Positions 37,446 through 49,822 of a DNA stretch of 64,000 nt are shown piece by piece. Both the position numbers and the translations under genes were made by a program. The stretch covers positions 29,924,097-29,988,096 of the forward strand of contig NC_077242.1 of assembly GCF_947179165.1 (NCBI RefSeq), in the 5' to 3' direction. The stretch's first letter is position 1; every line of letters starts with the position of its first letter. Origin of the DNA: Solanum dulcamara (lineage: Eukaryota; Streptophyta; Magnoliopsida; Solanales; Solanaceae). The notes beneath the pieces were generated by a model. It was not told the origin of the DNA. It did no database searches and worked only from the letters and a program-made list of their open reading frames with translations.

Positions 37446-38575
37446 TTATCTCCCATGCAAGGCATAAAAGCAGTTGGTGTATTGGACACCTCCTTGGACT
37501 TGTTGACCATGAGCAATTTGGCCTTGAGTCCTACTACCACCATCTCTACAATCCTTAGCATGGTGTCCCAGCTTGCCACACTTAAAGCATGCATTGGAGC
37601 TAGCTAAACATTCCCCTTTGTGAGTCCTTCCACACTTCTTGCATGCAGGGAAAGTTTGAGTTGCAACATTCTCTCTTGGAATCATTGGTTTACCACTCTT
37701 GTCCTTGTTGAACCTTGGAGGAGGAGTATTGGTGGAACCTTGTCCCATAAATCGTTTCCCACCTTGGCCTTTGCCATTGTTACCATAATAGAACCTTTGA
37801 GGGTTAAACCCTCCACCATTCACTCTAGCCTTTTTGAACTCCCTTGATCTCTCTCTAAGCTTCTCTTCTTCAATTGTTTTGCGTAAGTCATTAATCGAGA
37901 GATATCCATCTCCTTGACCAACATGGCCGTTTTGCACTCCTTGGACACCAAGCTTGACACACCAGAAATAAACTTGCTCATCCTAGCTCTTGGGTCAGAG
38001 ACCATGAAGGGAGCATAGTTGGACAACTTAGTGAATTTGAGATCATACTCCCTCATGCTCATACTCCCTTGATGGAGGTTGATGAACTCTTGAATTTTGG
38101 CCTCCCTTAGCTCCAATGGGAAGAAGCGGTCTAGGAAGGCACCTTTGAACTCTTCCCATCCTATCGACCCTATTTCTTCATCCCTCTCAATAACCCATTG
38201 TTCATACCACACTCGAGCCACACCTTTGAGTTGATAGGCTACTAGCTCGGCCTTCTCATTTGGTGGCACACCCATGATAGCCACAATCCGATACACCTCA
38301 TTAATGAACTCCATAGGGTCCTCATCTAGTTTAGAACCATCGAACTCGGGTGGATTCATCCTTTGGAAATCCCGAATCCTAGATGCTAGATTTTGCATTT
38401 GGGGAGGAGGAACACCTAGATTCCCTTGGTTAGATACGACTTGGGCTAACAAAGTAATAACACTGCAAAACTCGGCATGGGTTACCCCGTCCTCATGATG
38501 TTGGGCATTAGGAATCGGAGGAGTTTGGTCCTCATCGTCAACCCTTGCTCTTCGAGGTGGTATTCCATGAGTCAT
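37446..38575 (-). pseudogene. TE6 gag
   Basis: The best-preserved gag here. An open frame from the MTHGIPPRR start (38575) runs 251 codons through the capsid domain: FQRMNPPEFDGSKLDEDPME, YQLKGVARVWYEQW, FKGAFLDRFFPLELREAKI and MSMREYDLKF. A single missing base in an A run near 37865 shifts the frame. The downstream frame (to 37446) carries a basic Gly/Asn-rich nucleocapsid with two knuckles, CKKCGRTHKGEC (short) and CFKCGKLGHHAKDC (canonical). It ends in a TAA at 37446-37448 after FYALHGR, the gag/protease boundary. Confidence 0.92.
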
Positions 38576-38773
38576 TATCTAGAGAACACAAAATGGGTCG
38601 TTAGTTAAAGGAAAGCTTAGGACACTCTAAGGCACGACATGAATTTGAAAGAAGTGAAAATTTTCCTAAACGCCTCATAGTCTCTTATTTATAATTATGG
38701 CGCGCTTCACAACCATGAACAAGAACCTATTCGACGCGGTATGTTGGACTTCCAAGGATCATTCAAAACCTCG

Positions 38774-38790
38774 GCCTCTGATACCAAGTT
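38774..38790 (-). other. TE6 primer binding site
   Basis: The minus strand reads AACTTGGTATCAGAGGC beside the 5' LTR end. It matches the initiator-Met-tRNA type with one base inserted or changed near the end. Confidence 0.85.
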
Positions 38791-41106
38791 TCTCATGACC
38801 CAAGCCTAGGGCATAGACGTGACATGGCGAATGAGGAACCCGAAAGTACCTCAATCAAGCCTCTTAGCATTCTTTTAGCCTTTTATAGGTAATGATGATA
38901 AATAAATAAGCGGAAATCATAATAGTAAATCTTCAACTTACATATGTCCAACAATACCTCTAACTATTAGATTTAATGGGGCTAAGACAAGTTCCTAGCT
39001 CACCCTTAATTATAATAGAAGAAATGCCATAGTAAAATATCTTAACATATTATAAGCTAGAAAGATAAAGGAGTATTATTCCCGGAACATGGGAACTCAC
39101 CAAAAGTAGTCTTCAATGGAATATCAACTAGCCACATAGAGGAGAACGGGGAGGAGCACTGATCCCTACATGATGATATCATGTAGGCAAAAGAGTATGA
39201 CTTAGTACTTTGAATGTACTAAGTATGTAAGAATGCATGAACATTGAGGAAAACATTAAAACATTTATGTAATATGGAACATAATTTAATGTATGCATAA
39301 TAAATCATATATATATCCTTTAAAACATTCATTTTATGGGAAATTAACCATAACCAACATTTAAGACCATGCGAGCTATTACATGAAATCCAACATAACC
39401 CCCTACGTTGGCCGGGGAGACTACTTGCCGGGTAGAACTCCATCAACTTCATTCATTTCTTTAACTTTAACTTTAAGGGCTATTTATGGATCCATTAGCC
39501 TAAGCCTACAAGAGCTCCTATGTTGGCACGTAGTTAATGAGACAAGGGATTGCTACTAGGATTCCCTTACCGAATCCCACCTCAATGCCTCATTCGGTGC
39601 TAAGTCAATCCCACAGAATAGTTTAATACTTCAAAATATTCATAGCATATAACTTGAGAATTCGAACATCATATTCGGTAGAATAGCTCATTAAAACATT
39701 TGATAATTCAAATATGCAAGAATTGTCCTTATTGCACAAAGAATCCATCATTCATATTATTTCATCATTCTTTCATTTCATAAGACTCTCTTTTTGATCA
39801 TAGATATTGCTTTCATAAACATTTATTTGGAGTCAAAGCTTTTAAGTCAAACTTTATTAAAACATAGTAAAACTAGGTAGGTTCAAATCACTTCAACTTG
39901 CAAATATGTATATAAATAAATATTCATAAATACTTTGAAATCCATTAATTAAAAATCATGCTTTAAACAACCCACTATGAATTTCAAGAGCCTTTAAATA
40001 GATAAATAGAGGAATTACTTGTAAACCATCAATTCATATATATGAAATTATGTTGCATCAAAATAGAGCAATAATCATTAGTTTAACAATGATTCATACT
40101 ATTAAGTAAAAATAAAATTCCCATCACAAAAATATTACTTAAAATCAAGAGTTTTTGTACTACATGGGTGGAAGAACCCATGGATTAACACCCACATGAC
40201 TTAGAGTAAAACTTAAAGAAAATAAATATAATTTATCATATAATCAAAATAATTTAGGCATGAGAGTGGAAGGAATACTCTCATTGAAACCTTACATACC
40301 TGGAATCCGAAGCTTTAGTCGGAACCGAAAGACTTAATGAACACTCTTGAGTCCTAACTTTTCTCTCCGCCGGAACATTTTGTGTACTATCCGGAGTATA
40401 TGAATCACCGGAATAGTATTTCTTCACTACTAAGAACTAAAACTATATATTTGAAAATGTGTAAAGAAGTGTATAAAGAGAAGACTTTCTTGAGAAAGCT
40501 TGATGAATAAAATGAGGAAATAAGGTAGATATTTATAGGTGGGAAAGGGAGACCTAACAATAAATAAAATAATTATAAAGAAAAATTTGAAAATTTAATG
40601 GAATATATTGATGTCATGGATGATGTTAAATGGAGGACAATTTATGTCATGAGTGATGTCAAATGTATCTAGATCTTTCCATGGTAGGTGAAATGAGTTA
40701 TCTTTGACAGAATACTCCTTTTCGGAGCTGCGTTTGAATAGGATAAATTCCTTATTGGGATTTGGTGTCTTCATAAGAATTGTAGATATAGAAGTCTAGT
40801 TTTATGTCGTTCAAGAATCAACCAATTTGGATAATCCTACAGTAAGATATGATTTTTCTTCTATAAATACTCCTTTTGCATCACAGCATTCTGTCTTACA
40901 ATAATTAATTTATTTGATCTACTTAACCTCCGAAACTTAAAATATGGCCTTCACAAGAGTTGTAGGTAAAGATCTGGTGGTTACTCAGAAATTTGAATCA
41001 CCTAATTTGGATATTCCTATGAAAAGGTATGCCCAAAATACAGAGGCTGTATCATATTTAGGCGAGAATTGAAACATCATATTCAACGTTTTTAGGGGAT
41101 GTTACA
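38791..41106 (-). repeat. TE6 5' LTR
   Basis: 2.3 kb. On the minus strand it starts TGTAACATCCCC at 41106 and ends GGGTCATGAGA next to the primer site. Nearly identical to the 3' LTR except for the ~300 bp (about 38796-39093) missing from the latter and a 9-bp indel near 40961. Confidence 0.92.
40530..40537 (-). promoter_or_regulatory. TATA box in TE6 5' LTR
   Basis: TATAAATA on the minus strand, the promoter copy that would drive TE6 genomic RNA. Start expected ~30 bp downstream, near 40500. Confidence 0.65.
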
Positions 41107-41111
41107 TAACA
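41107..41111. other. TE6 target-site duplication, right
   Basis: TAACA, identical to 31787-31791. Confidence 0.9.
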
Positions 41112-41379
41112 TGACAATCAAAACTCCAAAGGACTCCAACGAAGCCTCTTGAAATATCATTAAGAATACATAAGGTAAAGTAAATACGGAAATAACATAA
41201 GAGAGTCTAAACCATGATTCTTAAAAGAAGAATGTAACTTGACAACTTAGACTCAAAACACTTGTCCAACTAATGCCTCTAATCATGAACATGGGTGGGG
41301 GATAAGAGATGTCCCTAGTTCACCATCAAATCAAAACATAACTCATTTCATTTGACTATTTATCTTACGGGGTCTTACA
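41112..41379 (-). repeat. TE7 3' LTR, high-coordinate part with large internal deletion
   Basis: Continues from 31791. It aligns with the TE7 5' LTR from 46430 to ~46650, then jumps to the last ~35 bp, which end GGGGTCTTACA (U3 start on the minus strand). Only ~300 bp in total, against 2.2 kb for the 5' LTR, so about 1.9 kb including the promoter is missing. Confidence 0.85.
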
Positions 41380-41400
41380 ATATCTCCCCCTTGGGAGCAT
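41380..41400 (-). other. TE7 polypurine tract
   Basis: The minus strand reads CCCAAGGGGGAGATAT immediately before the LTR start. Confidence 0.85.
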
Positions 41401-41628
41401 TCGTCCTCGAATGAGATTCAACTAGTGTAGGAAAGCCATTGAAAGAGGAATAGCAACCCAACATGAACATAAGGACACCTTAAGATGCATAGAACATGTA
41501 AACTTCACACTTAATATAAAGCATGTATTTTAAAAATTAACTTTCGTGAACATGCATGCATATGAATGAAATAGAAGGGACTGAATACGTAGGAGTTTAA
41601 CTGTCTCGCTCATGAATAACTTTGTACC

Positions 41629-44600
41629 TTAGGCTTGAGTGGAAGGAAAGAGATACGGATAACACTTTATCGTGTCTGCTTCTGCTCCCATGTAGCACAC
41701 TCTACTTGTTGATTTCTCCAAAACACCTTGACAGACACAACATCTTCATTCCTTAATCTTTTCACTTACTAGTCTAAGATTTCCACTGAAACCTCCTTAT
41801 AAGTCAACTTCTCTTCAACGTTCACAATTTCTAATGGCACAATAGAGTTTGGATCTCCCACAAATTTCCTCAACATAGACACATGAAATAGCAGATGAAC
41901 CATAACTAACTCAAATGGTAAAGCTAACTCATATTCCACTTTGCCAATACGCTTCAATAGCCTATAGGGTCTTACATATCTAGGACTCAACTTTTGTATT
42001 TTACCAAAATGCATTACACCCTTCGTAGGTGAAACCTTCAAATACACCCAATCATCAACATCAAATTCAAGCTCTTTTCTTCTAGTGTTTGAATAGGAAT
42101 TTTGATGACTTTTAGCCGTCTTTAATCTCTCCCTTATGAGTCTTAATTTCTCCATTGCATCAACTACTAAATCTAGACCAATTGATTCCATATCACCCAC
42201 TTCAAATTATCCCACTAGGGATCTACAACTTCTTCCATATAATGCTTCAAAAGGAGCTATTTGGATACTAGAGTGATAACTATTATTGTAGGTACAGTCA
42301 ATAAATGACAAATGCTCATTCCAATTTCCTTTAAGATCAATCACACACGCTCTTAGCATATCCTCCAAGGTTTGGATTGTTCTCTCGGCTTGTCCATCTG
42401 TTTGAGGATGTAAACCGGTACTTAGCTTTACCTTGGTACCATGACCCTCTTGAAAGGACTTCCAAAAATGTGAAGTTAATTGAGTTCCTCTATCCAATAT
42501 AATAGACAAAGGAAAACCATGAAGTTTCACAAGTTTACAAATGTACAACTTACACAATCTTCGGCACCATAAGAAGTCTTAATCAGAAAAAGTGTGTCGA
42601 TTTTGTCATTCGGTCCATAATGATCCAAATAGAATCATGTTGTCTTCTTGTGCGAGGCAAACCCATTACAAAGTCTATATTCACATATTTCCACTTCCAA
42701 GTAGGAATCTCAATATCTTGAGCAAAACCTCTCAGTTTTTGATGCTCAAGATTAACTTGTTGACAATTAGGACACTTAGCCATAAACTCCGATACATCCT
42801 TCTTCATTCTATTCCACCAATACACCTCCCTCAAATCACGATACATCTTGGTGGGTCCCAGATGAATTGAATACTGAGAACTATGGGCCTCTATCAATAT
42901 CAACTCTCTTAACTCATCAACATTAGGAACACCCAAACGACCTTGGTAATGTAGTACCCCATTTTCCCATTTGGAGAAAGCCTCAATGGCATTTTTGGCA
43001 ACCGACTTCTTTAATTCCGCCAAAACTGGATCCTTATCTTCTTTGGCCTTAACATTCACCACAAGTGATGATTCTAAACCATTATGTACAAGAACACCTC
43101 CATCATTAGAATCAATTAAATGTACTCTTAAATGCGCCAGTCTACAAAAATCTTTAACCAACTCCCTCTTACCTTCCATAACATATGCAATATTATCTAT
43201 GAAAAACCAACTAAGAGCATCGGCTACATCATTTTCCTTACCCATATGGTACAATAAACTCATGTCATAATTGTTTAGGATTTTAAGGTATCTCCTTTGT
43301 CTAAGATTCAAGTCCATTTGGCTTAACACATATTGCAAGATTTTATGGTCAGTGATCACATCAACATGCACCCCATAAAGATAATGACACCATATTTTCA
43401 AAGCAAACATAACCGCTGCAAGTTCAAGAGCATTGGTTTGATAGTTCCTTTCATGCACTTTAAGTTTCCGAGAAGCATAGCCTATAACCTTACCATATTG
43501 CATCAAAACACAACCCAAACCTACACATAAGACATTATAATAAACACCAAACCAATCCGAACCTACGAACAATGTCAATATAGGAGCCGATATAAGACGA
43601 TTCTTTAATATTTGTAAACTCCTCTCATATTTATCCGACCATTGAAATTTCACCTTCTTTTGGGTCAACTTAGTCAAAGGTGAAGCAATAGATGAAAACT
43701 CTTCGATAGACCTTCTATTGTATCTGGCTAAGACCAAAAAGCTTATAATGTTTGAAGGAGATAATGGTCTAGGCCAATTCTTTACCGCCTTTATTTTCTT
43801 TGGATCTATCTTAATCCTATCATCAGACACCATATGGCCAAGAAATGCAACTTTCCATATCAAATTTCACACTTACTAAACTTGGTAAATTGTTGCTTAC
43901 CCCTCAATATTTTCAACACAATTCTTATATGACCCATATGATCCTCCTCATTCTGAGAGTTAATCAAAATGTCATCAATAAACACCATCACAAATATGTC
44001 CAAGTATCTCTTGAAGATACGATTCATCAAATCCATGAAAATAGCGGGAGCATTAGTCAACCTAGATGACATTACTACAAATTTAAAAAGATCATACCTT
44101 GTTCGAATAGCCATTTTGGGAATATCACATTTCCTTACCCTTAGTTGATGATAACCGTAATGAAAATCAATCTTAGAGAAGTAACTTTCTCCTTGTAGTT
44201 GGTCAAACAAGTCATCTAACCTTGGAATTGGATACTTTTTCTTTATGGTGACCTTGTTCAATTGACAGTAATCTATATACATTCGGAGCGACCTATCTTT
44301 CTTCCTAACAAACAACACGGGAGCACCCCATGGTGAAATACTTGTCCTTATAAAACCTTTATCCAACAAATCCTTCAATTGTTCTTTCAACTCCTTATGT
44401 TCTGCCGAAGCCATATGGTAAGTATGAATAGAAATAGGTTGAGTATCGAGAAGGAGATCTATTCCAAAGTCAATTTCCCTTTCAAGAGGAACACTGGGAA
44501 AATCATCAGGAAATACATTGGGAAATTCATTAACTATAAAGACCGACTCAAGAGTAGAAGTTTTGGAATCAACATCCCTAACTCATACAATATGATAAAT

Positions 44601-45060
44601 GCACCCTTTGGAATTTATTTTCTATGCCTTAAGACATGAGATGAATCGACCGTTAAACTCTGAATCATTACCCTTTTATTCAAGAATAGGCTCATGAGGA
44701 AAGTGAAAATTAATCACACGAGTCCTACAACATATAGATGCATAAGCGGCATGTAACCAATCCATACCAAAAATGATATCAAAATAAGTCATGTCTAGTT
44801 TAACAAGATCACATGGAATAACTTTGTGCAAGACCGACATGGGATAATTTCTATAAACTCTCTTGGCTAGTATCGAATCACCAACTAGAGTATAAACCAA
44901 AAAAGGTTCTAATAACATTTCAGGGCACACATCAAATCTCATAGAAAGGTAAGAATTAACAAAAGACAAATTGTCACTTGGATCAAGCAATGCATAAACA
45001 TCAAAGTTAAAGACCCGTAACATACTCGTGACCATATCAGGAGTCTCATCCACATCTTGT
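41629..45060 (-). pseudogene. TE7 pol: protease, RT, RNase H, integrase, chromodomain
   Basis: Protease at 44676-45053 (YALLDPSDNLSFVN, FGMDWLHAAYAS). RT at 43860-44414 is open for 184 codons with the VFIDDILIN catalytic block. From there 42583-43863 is one 426-codon frame holding the RT thumb, RNase H ([17 protein letters not shown]) and integrase zinc-binding region (EAHSSQYSIHLGPTKMY, CPNCQQVN) into the core (DSIWIIMDRMTKSTHFF). The integrase core continues at 42207-42557 ([19 protein letters not shown]) and the C-terminus at 41769-42200, with the chromodomain to 41629. This is the longest continuous coding stretch in the window. It is still broken by shifts between segments. Confidence 0.92.
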
Positions 45061-46184
45061 CTAGCATGAAGAACATATAATCAGTTGTTGTGTTGGTCAC
45101 CCATATGTTGATGTTGGGTGCATTATTGCACTTGACCTCCCTGTGGATGACCTTCTCCATATTTATAGGAAGATGAGGGAACTGGATTGCTTGTGGCCCA
45201 TCTTGCCACATCCATAGAAAGCACCCATTCCCATCAAACAATTTCCTCTATGATTCTTTCCATACTTTGCACACTTAGGAAAAGAAGGGCTACTAGTATT
45301 AACATATCCTCCTCCTTAACATTAGGGTAAGACACCCTACTATTAGCAAACTTCTTTCCTGAACCTCGTCCTTGTTGAGAGCGGCCATGGATACCACCAC
45401 TAGTCCTAGTATTGGAGAACCCACCTTCTTACCGGGCCCTCTTAGAATCCCTCATACTTGTCTTCTTGAGTTTTTCTCCTTTAATTTTTGCTCAGCAAAA
45501 GTCATGAGCTGAGATATGTCCATATCCTTAAAACACATAGCAGTACGATATTTCTTAGAAACTAAGTCGGATACCCTTAATATGAATTGACTCATTGGGC
45601 AGGTGGATAGGTAACCAATGATGGAGCATACTTGGATAGTTTAGTGAACTTGAGGACATATTCCCTCATTCTCATGTTTCCTTGTCAAAGATTAATGAAC
45701 TCCAACAATTTAGCTTCCCTTAGCTTAAGAGGGAAAAAATAATCAAAGAAAGCAAGTTTTAAGGATTCCTATTCAATAGGACTTTCATCTACCCTCACCA
45801 ACTTCTATTGAGTGTACCAAAATTAAGAAACACCCTTGAGTGGGTAAGACACCAACTCTGCTTTCTCTTCTTAAATCACCCCCATGATACTTACTATTTT
45901 TTAGACCTCATCAATGAACTCTTGGGGGTCCTCATCGACTTTCAAACCATGAAACGCGAAAGGGTTAATTCATTCAAATCTCTTACTCTTGAGGCTAGAG
46001 CAGGAACATTAGGAGGAAATGGAATGCCTTGGTTGGTCACTACTTAGGGTAGCATGGTAAAAGCAATTCAGAACTCCGCATGTGTCACTTACTCGGGCAA
46101 AGGGCCATTGTCTTAAGGAGCTGGGAGATCTTGGACTTCATTAACATTGTTTCCCCTTGGCAGAGGTGGTATTCTTAGAGGCAT
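45061..46184 (-). pseudogene. TE7 gag
   Basis: Starts at an MPLRIPPLPRG-encoding ATG (46184). Stops appear within 30 codons, and capsid frames are heavily shifted (VPALASRVRDLNE near 46000; the REAKLLEF-type region near 45720 in another frame). The basic region near 45380-45480 is rich in Arg, Gly and Ser. The knuckle region at 45130-45280 has lost its cysteine pattern. Much more decayed than its own pol frame. Confidence 0.8.
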
Positions 46185-46381
46185 TTTATGGAAATCACAA
46201 GGACAAATGTTAGGAAAAGAAAGTCTTAGAACACACTCTATCGCACGACATATATCATGAAGAAGTGAGGATTCCTAAAGTATCTTATAGGCTCCTACTC
46301 TTCGATGTGGCATGCCTCACAACCATGAATAAGAATCTACTTGGCGCGGCATGTTGGACACCTAGGACATCTTAAATATTG

Positions 46382-46398
46382 TGCTTTGATACCAAGTT
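46382..46398 (-). other. TE7 primer binding site
   Basis: The minus strand reads ACTTGGTATCAAAGCAC, one base from the consensus site, adjoining the LTR end at 46399. Confidence 0.8.
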
Positions 46399-48598
46399 TG
46401 TCATAACCCGACCCAGGGCCTAGTCGTAACATGGAGATCAAAACCCCGAAGGTCTCTAATAAAGCCTCTCGGCATATCATTAAGCATACATATAGTAAAG
46501 TAAATGCGTAAATAACATAAGATAGTCTAAATAATAATTCTTAAAAAAAAATGTAACTCGACAACATAGACTCGAAACACTTGTCCAACTAATGCTTCTA
46601 ATTATGAACATGGGGGATGACTAATACATGTATCTAGATCACCCTCAAATAAAAGCATAATGAATTGAAAGCAATAATTGACTCAATATCTAGTCTTTTA
46701 TAGATGAGAGCTCACCAAAAGTTTACCGAAATGGAAGCTCACTAGCCACGTGTATGAGTATGATCCTCAACCTCAACCCCTACATTATTAGAGAATGTAG
46801 GCAATAAATATGTATTAGTATGTTTGAATGTACTAAATATGTAGTCATGACATGCAATATAAATAATAAGATGCAATTATCAAGAACGTACATAGTAAAG
46901 AGGATAAGTAAAGCCATGAGGAAAACCGTAATGATTAAAGCATTTAGGAAGCATAGTTGATGATCATAAAATAACATAATACTCATATAAATATGTGGGA
47001 TAGGGGCTATAACTGACAATAAGATCATGCAAGCTATAACATGTAATTCCATTGTCTCTCCATACAATGAAGAAAATGCAAATCTACTTGCTAAGGTAGA
47101 CTCTACCCTACTAGGCGGATCATGTATATACGCTATATGTGGATCCACTAGCTACGACATAAGGCAACCTACGGTGATATGTAGGTTAAGAGACCTGAGG
47201 CTTCTACTAAGGCTTTTGGTAGGGCTTCCACCTCAAGTCAACTCGGTACTAAGTCAAATCCCATGAAATACGTAACATAGTAAACATACTTAGTACATAT
47301 AATAACTTGCACATAAACTTCATAATTAATAGAATATATTATTTCATAACATAATTGCAATGTGATTATTGGCCTTTCATCATTACAATATCATACTTGC
47401 ATAATTCATGTCATATAGTCCTAAGTCACCACATAGAGCCCTAAGTCACCTTTTTCAATTACTTGCATGGAATTCATATCTTGATCAAACTTATAATTCA
47501 TTATCATAATTCATACTTGAATTTAGATTAAAACTCATACATAATCAATTTGATGGAAAATCCTGAGAATACCTTGAAAACCTTGAATTCCATAATCATA
47601 ATTCATATAATTCATCATAGAAAATTATTTCATGCATGAGAATTCATAATTCAACTTGAAATCATGAAATTTATGTAGAAACATACTTATAATTATCATT
47701 AGCAATGATTAAAAATGAAATTGAATCAGCCCAACATAATTTATAATTATTTAAGTTTAAAATTAATGAGATTTTATGAGATTTTAGAAATAAACCTTGG
47801 ACTCCATGAGTACAAGGGACTAATAAATCAATCCACACATACCTTGGTTGAAATTGGACTTGAATTTAAGAAAGGAGACTTGATCTTGAATAAACCCTAA
47901 CCAAAGCTTGATGAACTCTTGAGGAACCTTGGAAGAGAAGTCTAGAATTTGTTTGGGGATAGATAAGGGAATAAAAGAGTTTAGGAGTGTTTAGGTTACA
48001 ATACTTAATGAATCTAGTCCTTAAAAATGTTCACATACATTATTAGAAAGTAGGAAAAATACCAAACTATCTCTCATTAAATTTCAAATCAGGAAACTCT
48101 ATGACTAGGTTCTACGATTCGTAGAAGTAGTGATGAGTCGTAGGAATGACTCATCCTACAAGACTTCAGAAAGATCTGAAAGAAGTCTTTGAACTTTCTA
48201 TACGAGTTGTAAACAACTCTTTCCCAGGTTTATGAAAACTTGCAAGTTTGGAGTCTCTGAAGTTCCCATCGACTCAGTTTTACAAGTCGTAATCTTCTCT
48301 ACGACTCATCTTGTTGAGTCGTAGATGAAGTCTTGAGGCTCTATCGTTTGCATGGTTTAAGGCTTGCACTATGACTCTTTTTTATGATTTGTATTCGACT
48401 CTTCCACGAGTCATCATACAACTCATAGAATCTCACTTTGCCTTAGCCAAAATTTCCATCCCTGGACTCATATGCACGACTCATTTCTATGACCCTTACA
48501 AGTCTCTATGAGTCATAGATCAACTCATAAACTTGGGGTCAGTCGATTTTTCTAGAGATTTTCCTTTCATTTATCTTTATGTCTTATGGGGTCTTACA
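46399..48598 (-). repeat. TE7 5' LTR
   Basis: 2.2 kb. The minus strand begins TGTAAGACCCC at 48598 and ends GTTATGACA at 46399. U3 (48100-48560) is dense in GACTCAT/GAGTCGTAG words. TE5 integrase coding resumes one base later. The pentamers beside TE7's ends (CCACC at 31755-31759, ACACC at 48599-48603) match at four of five bases, consistent with an aged target duplication. Confidence 0.88.
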
Positions 48599-49822
48599 AC
48601 ACCAATATGTATCAAGACATGATGGAAGTGTATTGGTGGAATGGTATGAAGATGGACATAGCAGAAATTATGGCTTACTGTCCACATTGCCAATAAGTTA
48701 AAGTCGAGCATCAAAAATTGAGAGGTCTAACCTAAGATATTGAAATTCCTACTTGGAAGTGGGAAGATGTGAATTTAGACTTTCTAACGGGTTTCCCTCG
48801 TACCAAGAAGCAATATGATTCCATTTGGTTATTGTAAATTAGATGACTAAGTCGGCTCCCTTTCTACCGGTTAATACTTCATATGGTGCCGAAGACTATG
48901 CTAAGTTATATGTTCGTGAAATGGTAAGACTTTATAATGTTCCTTAGTCCATTATATCGGATCAAGGTACTCAATTCACTTTGCACTTTTGGAAGTTATT
49001 TCAAAAGGGACTTGGTACAAAGGTTAAGTTAAGTACCGCTTTCCATCCTCAAACCGATGATCAAGTCGAAAGAACGATCCCAAATTTAGAGGATATGTTA
49101 AGAGCATGTGTTATTAATTTTAAAGGGAGTTGGTATGAGTATCTACCTTTGATTGAGTTTGCCTAAAATAATAGTCACCACTCAAGCATCTTAATGGCTC
49201 TTTTTGAAGTATTTTATAGAAGAAGATGTAGGTCCCTAGTGGAATGGTTTGAAGTAGGTGAGATGGACTTGATTGGTCTATATTTTATAGTAGATTCTAT
49301 GAAGAAGTTGAGACTCATAAGGGAGAGGTTGAAGATGGCTCAAACACGTCAAAAGTCCTATTCAAACATTAGTAAAAGAGAGCTTGAATTTGAGGTAGAT
49401 AATTGGGTCTATTTGAAGGTTTCACCCAGAAAAGTGTAACGCATTTTTGTAAGACAGGTAAATTGAGTCCTAGATATGTTGGACCTTATAGGTATTAAGA
49501 CATATTTTCATGGTGGCTTATGAGTTAAATTTGCCATTAGAGTTAGCTATGGTTCACTCGGTGTTTCATGTATCTATATTGAGAAATTTTATGGGTGATC
49601 CAAATTCCATTGTACCATTAGAAGATGTGAGTGTTGAAGAGAATTTGACTTATGAGAAGGTTCTGATAGAAATTTTAAACCAAAAAGTGAAGAAGCTAAG
49701 AAACAAAGAGGTTGTATCTGTCAAAGTATTATGGATGAACTAACAAGTAGAGAGTGTTACTTGGGAAGCAGAGGCAGATATAATGAAAGGATACCCATAT
49801 CTCTTTCTCTCTAATCAAGCCT
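48599..49822 (+). pseudogene. TE5 pol right part: integrase and chromodomain
   Basis: Resumes TE5 integrase after the TE7 insertion: NMYQDMMEVYWWNGMKMDI, then the zinc-binding CPHC. The core is at 48720-49166 ([33 protein letters not shown]). The C-terminus is at 49194-49439 (RRCRSLVEWFEVGEMDLIGL) and the chromodomain at 49510-49822 (HSVFHVSILRNFMGDPNS; VESVTWEAEADIMKGYP). Stops at former Gln and Trp codons and shifts near 48835 and 49440. Ends at a natural-looking TAA after LFLSNQA. Confidence 0.9.

Larger units (their letters stand above)
31792..41106 (-). mobile_element. TE6: complete young chromovirus with coding defects
   Basis: Both LTRs, primer site, gag, pol and polypurine tract are present on the minus strand and flanked by a perfect TAACA duplication. 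The LTRs are highly similar (about 45 differences over ~2.0 kb by eye, plus small indels). This is the most recent datable insertion in the nest. Total length 9.3 kb. Coding frames contain seven in-frame stops and about five one-base indels, so it could not have made functional Pol itself after those changes. Confidence 0.92.

Noticed and set aside
42592..42870. Open frames opposite to the TE7 integrase (also 42971-43270, 43333-43530)
   Set aside because: They lie antisense to clear integrase/RNase H coding, with no recognisable domain. They are by-products of codon bias in the real frame.
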